DNA of 64,000 bases, from the NCBI RefSeq assembly GCF_011762045.1, contig NZ_JAASQS010000005.1, positions 310,001-374,000 on the forward strand, read 5' to 3'. The notes beneath the pieces are model-generated. The model was not told the origin of the DNA, did not search any database, and worked only from the letters and a program-made list of their open reading frames with translations. This stretch comes from Rhizomicrobium electricum. GTDB lineage: Bacteria > Pseudomonadota > Alphaproteobacteria > Micropepsales > Micropepsaceae. Below are positions 43,527-52,633 of this stretch, in pieces. The position numbers were made by a program, and so were the translations under genes. The first letter of the stretch is position 1. The number at the start of each line of letters is the position of its first letter.

Positions 43527-45971
43527 TCAGACCTCCTCGAGCGGCGCAAACTCATGCGCTTCGCTGCCTGCAACGCGTTCGGCCCATGGGTCGGTCTGCG
43601 CGAACTTCTGCGAATACAAGAACCTGTCGAAGAGAGCTTGTCGCTCGGTGCGGTCATCGATCACCCGGCGGCGAATGGCTTCCAGTCCGATGCGGGCCAC
43701 CCACGGCGCGGTCCGTTCGAGGTAATGCGCCTCTTCGCGATACATCTGCAGGAATGCGGCGGTGATCTCGAGCACCTCGCCTTCGGTCGCCACCCGCGCA
43801 AGCTTGTCGGTGACCCGGACCTCGATGCCGCCGTTGCCGCCGATCATGATGTCGAAGCCGCCCTCGACGCAGACGATGCCGACGTCCTTGATCGTCGCTT
43901 CGGCACAGTTGCGCGGACACCCCGACACCGCAAGCTTCACCTTGTGCGGCGTCCAGCTTCCCCAACACAGCTTTTCGAGCTTGATCCCCAGTCCCGTCGA
44001 ATCCTGCGTTCCGAACCGGCACCATTCGCTGCCGACGCAGGTCTTCACTGTCCGCAAACCCTTGGCATAAGCGTGGCCGGAAACCATTCCGGCGCGGTTG
44101 AGATCGCGCCATACCGACGGCAAGTCGTCTTTTTTTATGCCAAGCAGATCGATGCGCTGACCGCCGGTGACCTTCACCGTCGGAACGGCGTACTTGTCGG
44201 CAACGTCGGCGATGGCGCGAAGCTCCGCCGCCGTCGTTACGCCGCCCCACATCCGCGGTATCACGCTGTAGGTGCCGTCCTTCTGGATATTGGCGTGCAC
44301 ACGCTCATTGACAAAGCGCGAGCGGAGATCGTCGACGTACTCGCCGGGCCACGCGCACAGCAAATAGTAGTTCAGCGCCGGACGGCACTTCTGGCAGCCT
44401 TCCGGCGTTTTCCAGCCGAGCGCGGCGCGAACCGCCGCCATTGTCTTCAGCCTCTTCCCTACGATTGCGGCGCGCACCTCGTCATGGGACTGGTCGGTAC
44501 AGGCGCAGATCGTCTTCTTGGCGGTCTTCACACCTCCGGTAACGAATGCGAGCAGCGCCTCCACCTGCCCGGTGCATTGGCCGCAAGACGCCGAGGCTTT
44601 GGTATGGGCCCGAACGTCCGCGAGCGTCGTGAGGTTCTTTTCGCGGACGGCCTTGCAGATCGTGCCCTTCGACACGCCGTTGCAGCCGCAAATTTGGGTG
44701 TCGTCCGGCATCGCGGCAAAGTCCGGCCCAACCGGCTTGCCCGTTTCCGCAATCGCGCGGCCGAACACCAGGCGTTCGCGCCAGACCGAGACATCCTGTT
44801 TGTCCCGCATCAACTGCAAATACCATTGCCCGTCGGTCACGTCGCCATAAAGCACCGCGCCTACCAGTTTTCCTTCGCGCAGGACCACCTTCTTGTAGAT
44901 GCCGCGGGCATCGTCGCGCAATGTGATCTCGTCGTCGTCGGGATCGGCTGCCGTCAGCGCCCCCGCGGAGAATACGTCGATGCCCGTGATCTTGAGGCTG
45001 GTCGCCAAAGCCTTGCTGGCAAAGGCGGCAGTCGCCTCACCGGCCAAATGGGACGCACAAACCTTGGCCTGATCCCAGAGCGGCGCTACGAGACCGAACA
45101 CTTGCCCGCGATGTTCGACGCATTCCCCCACCGCGAAAATCGCCGGATCGCTGGTCCGCATATCGTCGAACACGGTAATGCCGCGCCCGATCTGCAAGCC
45201 TGCCGCCTTGGCAAGATCGATATTGGGGCGAATGCCGATCGCGAGTACCACAAGGTCCGCCGGGATATACCGCCCGTCGCCGAGCTGAACGCCTTCGACA
45301 TGACCATCGCCCGTGATGCTTTCCGTCTGCCCGCTGGTAAAGAAGGAAATTCCGCGCCGGTCGAGCGCCTTCTGGAGCATCTGCGCGGCCGGCACATCGA
45401 GTTGGCGTTCCATCAGCGTCGGCATCAGATGTACGAGCGCCACCGACATGCCGCGTTGTTTCAGCCCCCAGGCCGCTTCAAGGCCCAAGAGACCGCCGCC
45501 GATCACGACCGCGCGGGACTTGGTCCGGGCCGCTTCCAGCATCGTCTCGACGTCATTGATGTCGCGAAAGGCGCAAACACCGGGTAGTCCGAGACCGGGA
45601 ATGGAGGGCGCCAGAGGGCGCGACCCGGTGGCGATCAACAGCTTGTCGTACGCCACGACACGACCGCTTTGCGAGGTTACCGTCTTGGCCTCGCGATCGA
45701 CGGCGGCAACCGGATCACCGCTGAAGAGCGTGATGCCGTTCTGGGCATACCATTCCCGTGTATTGATGACGGTTTCGTCGAACGACTTGTCGCCGGCCAA
45801 GACGCAGGACAGCATGATCCGGTTGTAGTTCGGATGAGGTTCGGCCCCGAACACCGTGATGCTGTAGAGCGCGCCACCGTCACGCTGCAGCAATTCCTCG
45901 ACGGTGCGCATCGCAGCCATGCCGTTGCCGATGACGACAAGACGCATGAGCGGGTTTCGTTCCATGGTCAT
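43527..45971 (-). CDS. nirB: Assimilatory nitrite reductase large subunit NirB
   Basis: This 814-residue NADH-nitrite reductase has, in order: an FAD site GNGMAAMRT, an NADH site GGGLLGLEAAWG, two BFD-type 2Fe-2S segments (ICGCNGVSKGTIC with CGQCTG, and ICACTDQSHDEV with CQKCRP), and the siroheme-4Fe4S site (TCVGSEWCRFGTQDS, SGCPRNCAEA). It reduces nitrite to ammonium. The ATG at 45971 overlaps the transporter stop (ATGA). The presence of both BFD segments is usual for proteobacterial NirB. Confidence 0.96.
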   Translation of the reverse strand: MTMERNPLMRLVVIGNGMAAMRTVEELLQRDGGALYSITVFGAEPHPNYNRIMLSCVLAGDKSFDETVINTREWYAQNGITLFSGDPVAAVDREAKTVTSQSGRVVAYDKLLIATGSRPLAPSIPGLGLPGVCAFRDINDVETMLEAARTKSRAVVIGGGLLGLEAAWGLKQRGMSVALVHLMPTLMERQLDVPAAQMLQKALDRRGISFFTSGQTESITGDGHVEGVQLGDGRYIPADLVVLAIGIRPNIDLAKAAGLQIGRGITVFDDMRTSDPAIFAVGECVEHRGQVFGLVAPLWDQAKVCASHLAGEATAAFASKALATSLKITGIDVFSAGALTAADPDDDEITLRDDARGIYKKVVLREGKLVGAVLYGDVTDGQWYLQLMRDKQDVSVWRERLVFGRAIAETGKPVGPDFAAMPDDTQICGCNGVSKGTICKAVREKNLTTLADVRAHTKASASCGQCTGQVEALLAFVTGGVKTAKKTICACTDQSHDEVRAAIVGKRLKTMAAVRAALGWKTPEGCQKCRPALNYYLLCAWPGEYVDDLRSRFVNERVHANIQKDGTYSVIPRMWGGVTTAAELRAIADVADKYAVPTVKVTGGQRIDLLGIKKDDLPSVWRDLNRAGMVSGHAYAKGLRTVKTCVGSEWCRFGTQDSTGLGIKLEKLCWGSWTPHKVKLAVSGCPRNCAEATIKDVGIVCVEGGFDIMIGGNGGIEVRVTDKLARVATEGEVLEITAAFLQMYREEAHYLERTAPWVARIGLEAIRRRVIDDRTERQALFDRFLYSQKFAQTDPWAERVAGSEAHEFAPLEEV

Positions 45972-47179
45972 GTGGCGGACTCCGCTGCAACGGCGGATCC
46001 GGCCCATTTCGTCTTGCTGCGAAGCGCCAGGAGCACGCCCATCAAAGCGATCAATGTGAGGGCGGCAAATATCGAAAGGCCCGCGGCGTAGCTGCCGGTC
46101 AGGTACTTCGAAAATCCGAGGCTCGAGGCGAGATAGAAGCCGCCGATACCGCCCGTCATCCCGACGAGACCGGTCATGATCGCGACCTCGCTGCGGAAAC
46201 GTTGCGGCACGAGCTGAAACACGGCGCCGTTGCCGATCCCGAGCGCGCCCATGGCGACGATGAAGGCACCGAGGGCCATCGTCATCGAGGGCAAGCCGAT
46301 GGCCACGACGATCAGCGCCGAGAAGGCCGCCAGGTAGACGCAGCCCAATGTTTTGAGACCGCCGATCCTGTCGGCCACGGCACCACCGATCGGGCGCAGC
46401 ATCGAACCGGTGAAGACACAGGCCGCCGTGACATACCCCGCCGCGACAGGACTGAGACCATATTGATCGTGGAAATAGATCGGCAGCGACGAGGCCAATC
46501 CAACAAAGCCGCCGAAAGAGACGCTGTAGAACAGCATCAAACTCCAGGCCTCCGGAACCAGCAGAACCTTCCAATAGGCAGCGGCGGGAAGGCGCTCGGG
46601 CCGGCGCGGACTATCTTTCGCGATCAGGACAAAGACCGCCAATACGGCGATCAGCGGAAGCAAAGCCATTCCCAGCACATCGCGCCAGCCAAACACCGCA
46701 GCTATTCCCGGCGCGAACAAGGCAGCCAGCACGGTTCCGGAATTCCCCGCCCCGGCAATGCCGAGTGCGGTTCCCTGATGCTCGGGCGGATACCATTGCG
46801 ATGCCAGCGGCAAGGCGATGGCAAAAGACGCTCCCGCAACACCCAACGCCACCCCGACCAGCAGCATTTGGGAAAAGTTTTCCAGGCCAATCAGCCAAGC
46901 CGAGGCGAGCGCAAGGATCACAACCATCTGCGCCAGAATGCCGGCACGCTTGGGCCCGATATACTGAGCGAGTATCCCCGCCGCGATGCGCAGAAAAGCA
47001 CCGGCCAAAACGGGGGTCGCAACCATCAAACCCTTTTGCGCCGCGTTAAGGCCGAGGTCCTTGGCAATCAAAACGGCCAGTGGTCCAAGCAGGACCCAAA
47101 CCATGAAACTCAGGTCGAAATAGAGAAACGACGCAAACAGCGTGGGCAAATGCCCAGCCTTGAGGAAGCCAGTTTTCAT
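45968..47179 (-). CDS. NarK/NasA-type MFS nitrate transporter of the assimilation operon
   Basis: This 403-residue nitrate/nitrite porter has about twelve hydrophobic spans. Glycine-rich nitrate signatures occur in GTALGIAGAGNSGTV and AIMTGLVGMTGGIGGFYL, and conserved arginines in GAFLRIAAG and GSMLRPIGG. It is distinct from the respiratory narK at 11047. The ATG at 47179 follows a leader of about 145 bases downstream of a sigma-54 promoter. It is the first structural gene of the assimilation operon and is coupled to nirB. It is expected to import nitrate under nitrogen limitation. Confidence 0.92.
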   Translation of the reverse strand: MKTGFLKAGHLPTLFASFLYFDLSFMVWVLLGPLAVLIAKDLGLNAAQKGLMVATPVLAGAFLRIAAGILAQYIGPKRAGILAQMVVILALASAWLIGLENFSQMLLVGVALGVAGASFAIALPLASQWYPPEHQGTALGIAGAGNSGTVLAALFAPGIAAVFGWRDVLGMALLPLIAVLAVFVLIAKDSPRRPERLPAAAYWKVLLVPEAWSLMLFYSVSFGGFVGLASSLPIYFHDQYGLSPVAAGYVTAACVFTGSMLRPIGGAVADRIGGLKTLGCVYLAAFSALIVVAIGLPSMTMALGAFIVAMGALGIGNGAVFQLVPQRFRSEVAIMTGLVGMTGGIGGFYLASSLGFSKYLTGSYAAGLSIFAALTLIALMGVLLALRSKTKWAGSAVAAESAT

Positions 47180-47255
47180 CGAGACGCGTCGCGGCGCAAA
47201 GCACCCGACTCTCCACGCAGTGGCCGCCGCCTTTGGCTGGCCGTGCACGACCGGA

Positions 47256-47280
47256 ACAGGCGTTGCCTGTCACTACGCCT
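47256..47280 (-). promoter_or_regulatory. Mutually exclusive hairpins in the nas leader
   Basis: In the leader's sense direction AGGCGT (47280-47275) can pair with ACGCCT (47263-47258). Alternatively ACAGGC (47270-47265) pairs with GCCTGT (47261-47256) around a 3-base loop. The two stems share bases, so only one can form. Such alternatives suit NasT-type (ANTAR) antitermination, but neither shows the classic hexaloop and there is no clear U-tract, so function is uncertain. Confidence 0.4.
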
Positions 47281-47334
47281 GCGACACCGCCATTGATGCC
47301 AAAGCGATCAGGATCGACCCGACCATTCCTATTA

Positions 47335-47350
47335 GGCAATTGGCATGCCA
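47335..47350 (-). promoter_or_regulatory. Sigma-54 (RpoN) promoter of the nitrate assimilation operon
   Basis: The minus strand reads TGGCATGCCAATTGCC. The consensus TGGCACG-N4-TTGC(A/T) is matched at every position except C to T in the -24 block and the last weak base, with exact GG-to-GC spacing. Transcription would start near 47325, giving a leader of about 145 bases before the transporter. This links the operon to nitrogen-limitation control through an NtrC-type activator; I could not see a convincing NtrC site upstream. Confidence 0.75.
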
Positions 47351-47469
47351 TTCGGAGATCGAGGAAAATCAAGTACTTGCGATGATGATTTTTCGCGACG
47401 ATGCGCGCCCGCGCGGCATTCCGCCTAAAAAGAGAGCGGGACTAAATTTTGCTCGCAAAAGTTTTGTGG

Positions 47470-48603
47470 CTATAAATCGAAGAAGCCGTCCGGCTCCATC
47501 GCAATCGGTGCAGAGGTGCCCTCCAGGGTCCAGCTCTTCAGATGCCCTTCGGTTTTGCTGTCGATCGCCGGAACCGAAATTCCAAGACTTTGCGCGGCGC
47601 GCCGCAGCAGATCCGGGCGATAAACCGCTGCAGCGACATCCTCGACGGGGATTTGTGCAGGTAACATTCCCCATCGTTGCATCTGGCGCAAATACCACTC
47701 TGCATGCGAAAGCCAGGGCATCGTCGCGGCATGCGCAAAGAAACGTAATCCAGGCTGCTGCCAGTACCGCTCGCCAGGGCCTGCGCCGGGCAACGCCGTG
47801 AGAACGCGCTGAGGCGACACCGCCAGGTATTCTGGGCGCGCGAGAATAGCAGCGACCGCGGCCGCATGATCCGGGTCGTCACAGTATTGCCCGGCCCGCA
47901 GCAACGCCCGCAGTGCGGCCTGCAGCAATTCCGCATTTTTGTCGGCAAAGTCCTGGCGCACGGCGAACACTTTTTCCGGCCCGTTGCGCCATATGCCGTG
48001 CGAAGAGACGATATTGACGGCACGAGTCTCTGCGGCCGCGATATCGCCCCACGGCGCACCGGCACAGAACCCGTCGATCATGCCGCGCGCCAAAGCCTCC
48101 ACCATTCGGCTGGGTGGAATGTATGTGAAGGCGACATCCCGGTCCGGATCCATACCGCCCGCGACGAGCCAGTATCGCAACAGAAGATTGTGCGTCGAGA
48201 ACTGGTGGACCACGGCCAGACGCACCGGACCGTCTTGGCGGGCGTGCACCCACGCCGCAAAATGGCGCGACCATTCGAGAACCGCCGCGCTCCCGCTCGT
48301 CGACACCGGAGCAAGCGCGTCCACCACTTCACGGCTGAGGGTGATAGCGTTTCCGCCGAGATTGACCGCCTGCGGTACGATCAAATGACACGGCGCCCCG
48401 CGCAGCCCTTGGGTAAGCGCAAACGCCAAAGGCGGCAAAATCACCGCCGCATCCAGGAAACCGTGCGCCAGCTTGTCGGCAATGTTTCCCCACGACGGCT
48501 CGACCGAAAGAACGGCCGGAACATCCTCCTCGGCGAAAAAGCCGAACTCTTGGGCGATGATTGCCGGCGCAGAATCCGTGAGCCTCAAGACGCCTATTCT
48601 CAT
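47470..48603 (-). CDS. nasS: Cytoplasmic nitrate sensor NasS (NrtA/CmpA-like)
   Basis: The 377-residue product resembles the periplasmic nitrate-binding protein NrtA but has no signal peptide (it starts MRIGVLRLTDSAPAIIAQEFGFF), as for NasS. Family segments include PEPSWGNIADKLAHG-like SVEPSWGNIADKL, DAAVILPPLAFAL, and YCDDPDHAAAVAAILARPEYL. In known NasST systems NasS holds NasT until nitrate or nitrite binds. It overlaps nasT by ATGA. Absence of nrtB/nrtC nearby supports a sensor rather than an ABC-transporter role. Confidence 0.92.
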   Translation of the reverse strand: MRIGVLRLTDSAPAIIAQEFGFFAEEDVPAVLSVEPSWGNIADKLAHGFLDAAVILPPLAFALTQGLRGAPCHLIVPQAVNLGGNAITLSREVVDALAPVSTSGSAAVLEWSRHFAAWVHARQDGPVRLAVVHQFSTHNLLLRYWLVAGGMDPDRDVAFTYIPPSRMVEALARGMIDGFCAGAPWGDIAAAETRAVNIVSSHGIWRNGPEKVFAVRQDFADKNAELLQAALRALLRAGQYCDDPDHAAAVAAILARPEYLAVSPQRVLTALPGAGPGERYWQQPGLRFFAHAATMPWLSHAEWYLRQMQRWGMLPAQIPVEDVAAAVYRPDLLRRAAQSLGISVPAIDSKTEGHLKSWTLEGTSAPIAMEPDGFFDL

Positions 48604-49187
48604 GGTGCATCTCCGCTCTTTGCGATGAGATCGGCCGCTACGTCCGCGAGCTTGCGGCTCTCGCGCATCGCGCGGCTGCGCAGCCAGCGGTAGGCCTCCG
48701 GCTCGCTCATCCGGCTCGACCGCATGAGCAGGGTTTTGGCGCGGTCGATGATGCGCCGCTCTTCCAATTGCGCCAGGCTCGCGTCGCGTTCCTTGGTGGC
48801 GCGCTGATGCCGCGCAAACAATGCGATGGCGGCCGCCAGGATTGGCCGTATGGCCATGGGATCGACGCCGCCGACATGGTAGGAGCAGACGCCCGCCTGG
48901 ATAGCTTCCTCAACGAAATCGTCGGCCGTCTCCTCCGTCATCAGCACAACCGGACAAGGTGAACGCGACGACACCTGCCGTAAGCCTTCAAGGGTGTCAC
49001 GGTCCGGAAGGCTCATATCGACGAGAACTACGCTGGGCTTCAGCGCTAAGACCTCATCCGCCAGCCCGGCGCCGCCGGCCGAGCGATAGACACGATGATC
49101 GCCTGCGCTCGCAATCAGCCGTGCCAACTCGGCGGCCCGGCGTCCGTTCGCATCCACGAGCAGTATGGTCAAGCCGGCCGGAGGCAT
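48600..49187 (-). CDS. nasT: ANTAR-domain transcription antiterminator NasT
   Basis: This 195-residue protein has a receiver-like N-terminal domain (ILLVDANGRR, VVLVDMSLPDRDTL) and a C-terminal ANTAR RNA-binding domain (about 125-190: LEERRIIDRAKTLLMRSSRMSEPEAYRWLRSRAMRESRKL). Released from NasS, NasT binds hairpins in the leader of nitrate assimilation operons and prevents termination. The candidate target is the leader ahead of the transporter gene at 47179-47325. The ATG at 49187 is the first codon of the domain. Confidence 0.93.
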   Translation of the reverse strand: MPPAGLTILLVDANGRRAAELARLIASAGDHRVYRSAGGAGLADEVLALKPSVVLVDMSLPDRDTLEGLRQVSSRSPCPVVLMTEETADDFVEEAIQAGVCSYHVGGVDPMAIRPILAAAIALFARHQRATKERDASLAQLEERRIIDRAKTLLMRSSRMSEPEAYRWLRSRAMRESRKLADVAADLIAKSGDAP

Positions 49188-49310
49188 CCGTCTATTATTG
49201 GCAGAGCCTCCCGAAATGATCCAGAGCAGAACCGGATGCCTGGTATATCGAAGAACGCTTCACAGACCGCCCCGCGTTCCGCCGCGCTTCTCCGTACTTT
49301 CCGCCGGACG

Positions 49311-49583
49311 TCACAACCTCCCAAGGTCGTCGGAGCAATCCCGATCCGATGTCCTGCGGCAAGGCCGACCAGAGACGCCGGCTTCGCGCAGGGCTTCCAG
49401 CAATTGTTGCCTGCTGCGGTAGTAGAGATAGATCGTCCCTTTAGCGACGCCGGCGCGCGCGGCAACGGCGGCGACACGGAGCCCATCGTGCCCCTTTTTG
49501 GATACCTCCTCCGCCGCGGCGGCAAGGATTTCGTCGGGACGCATACTCTTGCGGCGGCTCCAATGTTTTCCGGTCGACGTCAT
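49311..49583 (-). CDS. Truncated TetR-family regulator (HTH only)
   Basis: The 90-residue product contains a complete TetR helix-turn-helix (MRPDEILAAAAEEVSKKGHDGLRVAAVAARAGVAKGTIYLYYRSRQQLLEAL, residues about 14-65) but then ends within 25 unrelated residues. The ligand-binding domain of a normal TetR (about 190 residues) is absent, and neither other frame continues it. The ATG overlaps the RND stop (ATGA), so it would be translated with the pump. It may be a decaying gene or a DNA-binding-only protein. Confidence 0.75.
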   Translation of the reverse strand: MTSTGKHWSRRKSMRPDEILAAAAEEVSKKGHDGLRVAAVAARAGVAKGTIYLYYRSRQQLLEALREAGVSGRPCRRTSDRDCSDDLGRL

Positions 49584-52500
49584 GGCACATCTCCGTCTGG
49601 GCGCGCCCGACCGTTCCACCGGAAGGCCACGGCATAGAGTGATGGAACCAAAACCAGTGTAACCAGGGTGCCGAGCGCCAAGCCGCCGATCATGGTGGCC
49701 GCCAGCGGACGCCACAGCGGGCCGCCGAAGGCAAACAGCGGCACCAGACCAAACACGCAGGTCAGCATCGTCATCATGATGGGGCGCAGCCGGAGAACGG
49801 CGGCATCGGCTATGGCCTGCACCAGCGGCTTGTCCTGATTGCACTCGAACTGGATCCGCTCGATCAAGAGAACCGCGTTGTTCACGATGATGCCGCCCAG
49901 CGCCAGAAGACCGAGAGTGGCGGAAAAGCTCACCGGCTGGCCGGTCAGCCACAACCCCGCACAGGCACCGATTACGACAAAGGGGATCGACACCAGAATG
50001 ATGAGAGTTTTGCGGAAGGAACGGAATTGCCAGAGGAACAGTCCGGCCATGCCGAGCAGCGCCAGCGGCAGATAATCCTGCAGGCCCTGATTGGCTTCGA
50101 CGCTGTCGGCCAGTTCGCCGCCGTATTCGACCGTGGTGTCTTTGGGCAGACCGAGCTTGGCGATGACCGGCTGCATGCGGTCGACGATATCCTGAGCGGT
50201 CAGACCGGAACCGAAGGCGGAAACTTCCACACTCGGGAACATGTCGCGGCGATTGAGAACGGAGGTCTGGTCGGCCAGGCGCAACGCCGCGACATCGCCG
50301 AGGCGCGTAGTAGCACCGACCGGAAGATGGCTGAGCCGCTCCGGGGAAAAGCGTTCGCTGTCGGGTGCGCGCACGATCACCGGGACCATCGCATTGCCCT
50401 GGCGCAGGACCGTGGCAGGCAAACCGGCATAAGCGGCATCGAGCGCGCCGGCAATGTCGGCATTGCTGACCTGAGCTTGCGCGGCGCGCGGTGCATCGAT
50501 GTCGACCGTCAGATAGGGCGAGGAGCCTTCCAGCGTGGTCGAAACGGTGTGAACCTTGCTGTCGCGATGCAGCGCGTCCATCAGCTTGCGCGAGGCATCC
50601 GCCAGCACTGCACGATCCGGCCCGACCAAACGGAACACCGCCTTGCCGACTTCGGACGCGCCCAGCGAGAAGCGCTTCGGTTCGACCTTGGCCATCGGAT
50701 AAAGCCGGGCGAGCTCGCTGCGGATATGCTCGACAGCGGCTTCGCGATCGGCATCGGCGGTGAGATTGATGACGGCATACGCGCGATTGGCGGCCGGTGC
50801 GGGCGGATTGAGGCCAAGGATGAAGCGCGGCCCGCCATCGCCGACATAGATGGCATTGCCGCTCATTTCCGGGAACCGCTGCCGGTCGGCGAGCGTGCGT
50901 GAAATCCTGGCAGCGATATCCACAGTCCGGCGCGTCGAGGTGCCGGGATCGAGTTCGATCGACATCTGAAGCTGTGCCCGCTCCGACGACGACAGCAATT
51001 CCTGCGGCAACAAAGAGTACAGCACGACGGACACGGCCAACGTTGCCGCCATCGTCCCGATCACGAGGAAGGGATGGCGAAGCGCCGCTTGCACCCGTCC
51101 GGCATACCACCCGCGTAGACGCGCCATCATCGCTTCACCGCCGTGATGCGCATTGGCTGTGGGCTGGAGCTTCGCAAGCAGCGGCGTGAAGGTCAGCGCC
51201 AGGAGCAACGACAGCAGCAGCGTGATCGCCACGACAAAGCCGAGGCTGCGCATGTATTCGGCGGTGCTGTTCTGGCCCGACACCAGCGGCACGAACGACA
51301 GGATGATGGCGGACGTCGATGTCAGGAGCGGCGCCGCCATGCCCTGCCCTGCGGCCACCGCCGCGCGATGACGCTCCTCGCCGCTTGCGACACGGCGCTG
51401 GAAATCCTCGACCACCACAATGGCGTTGTCGACGAACAGGCCGAGCGAAATGATGATCGCGGCAATCGATACCTGATGCAGCTCGATGCCCAAAGCCCGC
51501 ATGATTGCAAACGCGCCCAGTACGGTCACCGGCACGATCAAGCCCGTCACCAATCCGGCACGCCAGCCGAGAAAGCCGACTACCACCGCGAGAACGATTA
51601 CCACCGTCTCGAGAAAAACGCGGCCGACTTCGCCGAGTTGGGTGGCGACCACGATCGACTGATCGGTCACGCTCGACAGATGCATGCCGTAAGGCAGTTC
51701 CCTTTCCACCTCGTCGAGGCGCGCATTGAGCCGTTCGGCAAAGTCGCCGACATTGAGGCCCGGCAGCATCGACACGCCCAGCACGACCGCGGGCTCGCCA
51801 TTGAATAGAACCGCACTCATCGGCGGGTCTTCGGCCCGCTGCACGATCTTGCCCAACGCCGACAGAGGAAGCGTGCCGCTGTTGGGCGTCGCGATGGGAA
51901 CGGCAGCTAAATCGGCCACGCTCGGCAGGTCGCCGCTCGGCGCCAAGGCGAGCGATTTTCCCTGCACCTCAATCTCACCGGCGGAAGTGAGGACATTGCG
52001 GGCATGCAGCGCCTGCGCAATTGCCTGCGGTGTCACGCCCGCGGCCGCCAGCCGATCCGGCGACAGTTCGACATACACGCGATCCTCGCGCACGCCATAG
52101 AGCGCAATCGCCTGGACGCCGGACACGCTTTGCAGCCGTTCGCGCGCCTTCTTGGCCCAATCCTGCAACTGCCCGGCGGAATAGTTCGGGCCCGTCAAGG
52201 CCAGACTGCGCACCGCGACGCGGCCGTATTCGTCGTTGACGAGCGGCGGCGACACGCCTTCAGGCAACGAAGCTTGCGCCACCTTGGCTTTCACCTGCTG
52301 CCAGATGACGGGAAGTTTTTCCGGCGCCGTATTACCGCGCAGATTGACATAGAGAAGCGTGAAGCCGGGCCGGATGATGGTATCGATGTGTTCGACCTCG
52401 GGAATTTCCCGGATCACCTCTTCGAGCGGATGGGCGACCAGCGCTTCCTGACGCTCCGGCGAGGCACCGGGCCAGAACGCCTGCACGGTAGCCGTGCGGA

Positions 52501-52624
52501 CCGGAACCGTCGGTTCTTCGGTCGAAGGAAATCCGAACAGCACGCCAATGCCGGCCAGAACCAAGGCAAAGGCGGCGGCCAATGTGAAGCGGGAGCGCTC
52601 CAGCGCGGTTGCGGTGATCGACAT
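49580..52624 (-). CDS. RND-family efflux pump inner-membrane permease
   Basis: This 1014-residue RND permease has a first span near residues 12-31, a porter loop beginning PSTEEPTVPVRTATVQAFWPGASPE, the block of spans in the middle with LGLFVDNAIVVVEDFQRR (charged residues of the proton relay), a second large periplasmic loop and a C-terminal span block (FLWQFRSFRKTLIILVSIPF, GGIIVNNAVLLIERIQ). It works with the adaptor encoded nine bases upstream and an outer-membrane TolC-like channel not found in this window. Substrate is unknown; it resembles the drug/solvent HAE1-like group. Confidence 0.93.
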   Translation of the reverse strand: MSITATALERSRFTLAAAFALVLAGIGVLFGFPSTEEPTVPVRTATVQAFWPGASPERQEALVAHPLEEVIREIPEVEHIDTIIRPGFTLLYVNLRGNTAPEKLPVIWQQVKAKVAQASLPEGVSPPLVNDEYGRVAVRSLALTGPNYSAGQLQDWAKKARERLQSVSGVQAIALYGVREDRVYVELSPDRLAAAGVTPQAIAQALHARNVLTSAGEIEVQGKSLALAPSGDLPSVADLAAVPIATPNSGTLPLSALGKIVQRAEDPPMSAVLFNGEPAVVLGVSMLPGLNVGDFAERLNARLDEVERELPYGMHLSSVTDQSIVVATQLGEVGRVFLETVVIVLAVVVGFLGWRAGLVTGLIVPVTVLGAFAIMRALGIELHQVSIAAIIISLGLFVDNAIVVVEDFQRRVASGEERHRAAVAAGQGMAAPLLTSTSAIILSFVPLVSGQNSTAEYMRSLGFVVAITLLLSLLLALTFTPLLAKLQPTANAHHGGEAMMARLRGWYAGRVQAALRHPFLVIGTMAATLAVSVVLYSLLPQELLSSSERAQLQMSIELDPGTSTRRTVDIAARISRTLADRQRFPEMSGNAIYVGDGGPRFILGLNPPAPAANRAYAVINLTADADREAAVEHIRSELARLYPMAKVEPKRFSLGASEVGKAVFRLVGPDRAVLADASRKLMDALHRDSKVHTVSTTLEGSSPYLTVDIDAPRAAQAQVSNADIAGALDAAYAGLPATVLRQGNAMVPVIVRAPDSERFSPERLSHLPVGATTRLGDVAALRLADQTSVLNRRDMFPSVEVSAFGSGLTAQDIVDRMQPVIAKLGLPKDTTVEYGGELADSVEANQGLQDYLPLALLGMAGLFLWQFRSFRKTLIILVSIPFVVIGACAGLWLTGQPVSFSATLGLLALGGIIVNNAVLLIERIQFECNQDKPLVQAIADAAVLRLRPIMMTMLTCVFGLVPLFAFGGPLWRPLAATMIGGLALGTLVTLVLVPSLYAVAFRWNGRARPDGDVP

Positions 52625-52633
52625 GGTGATCTC

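Noticed and set aside
47275..47324. Short upstream frame in the nas leader (17 codons, MVGSILIALASMAVSQA)
   Set aside because: The ATG would lie almost at the predicted transcription start and has no spaced ribosome-binding site; leader peptide control is not supported.
49188..49310. Second sigma-54 promoter upstream of nasT
   Set aside because: A GGCAT...TTCTGC-like string is present but the GG-to-GC spacing is one base too long.
49311..51110. 599-codon minus-strand frame running from the RND gene into the TetR fragment
   Set aside because: The part above 49583 is a shadow of the RND permease; only the 3' 90 codons encode a TetR HTH.
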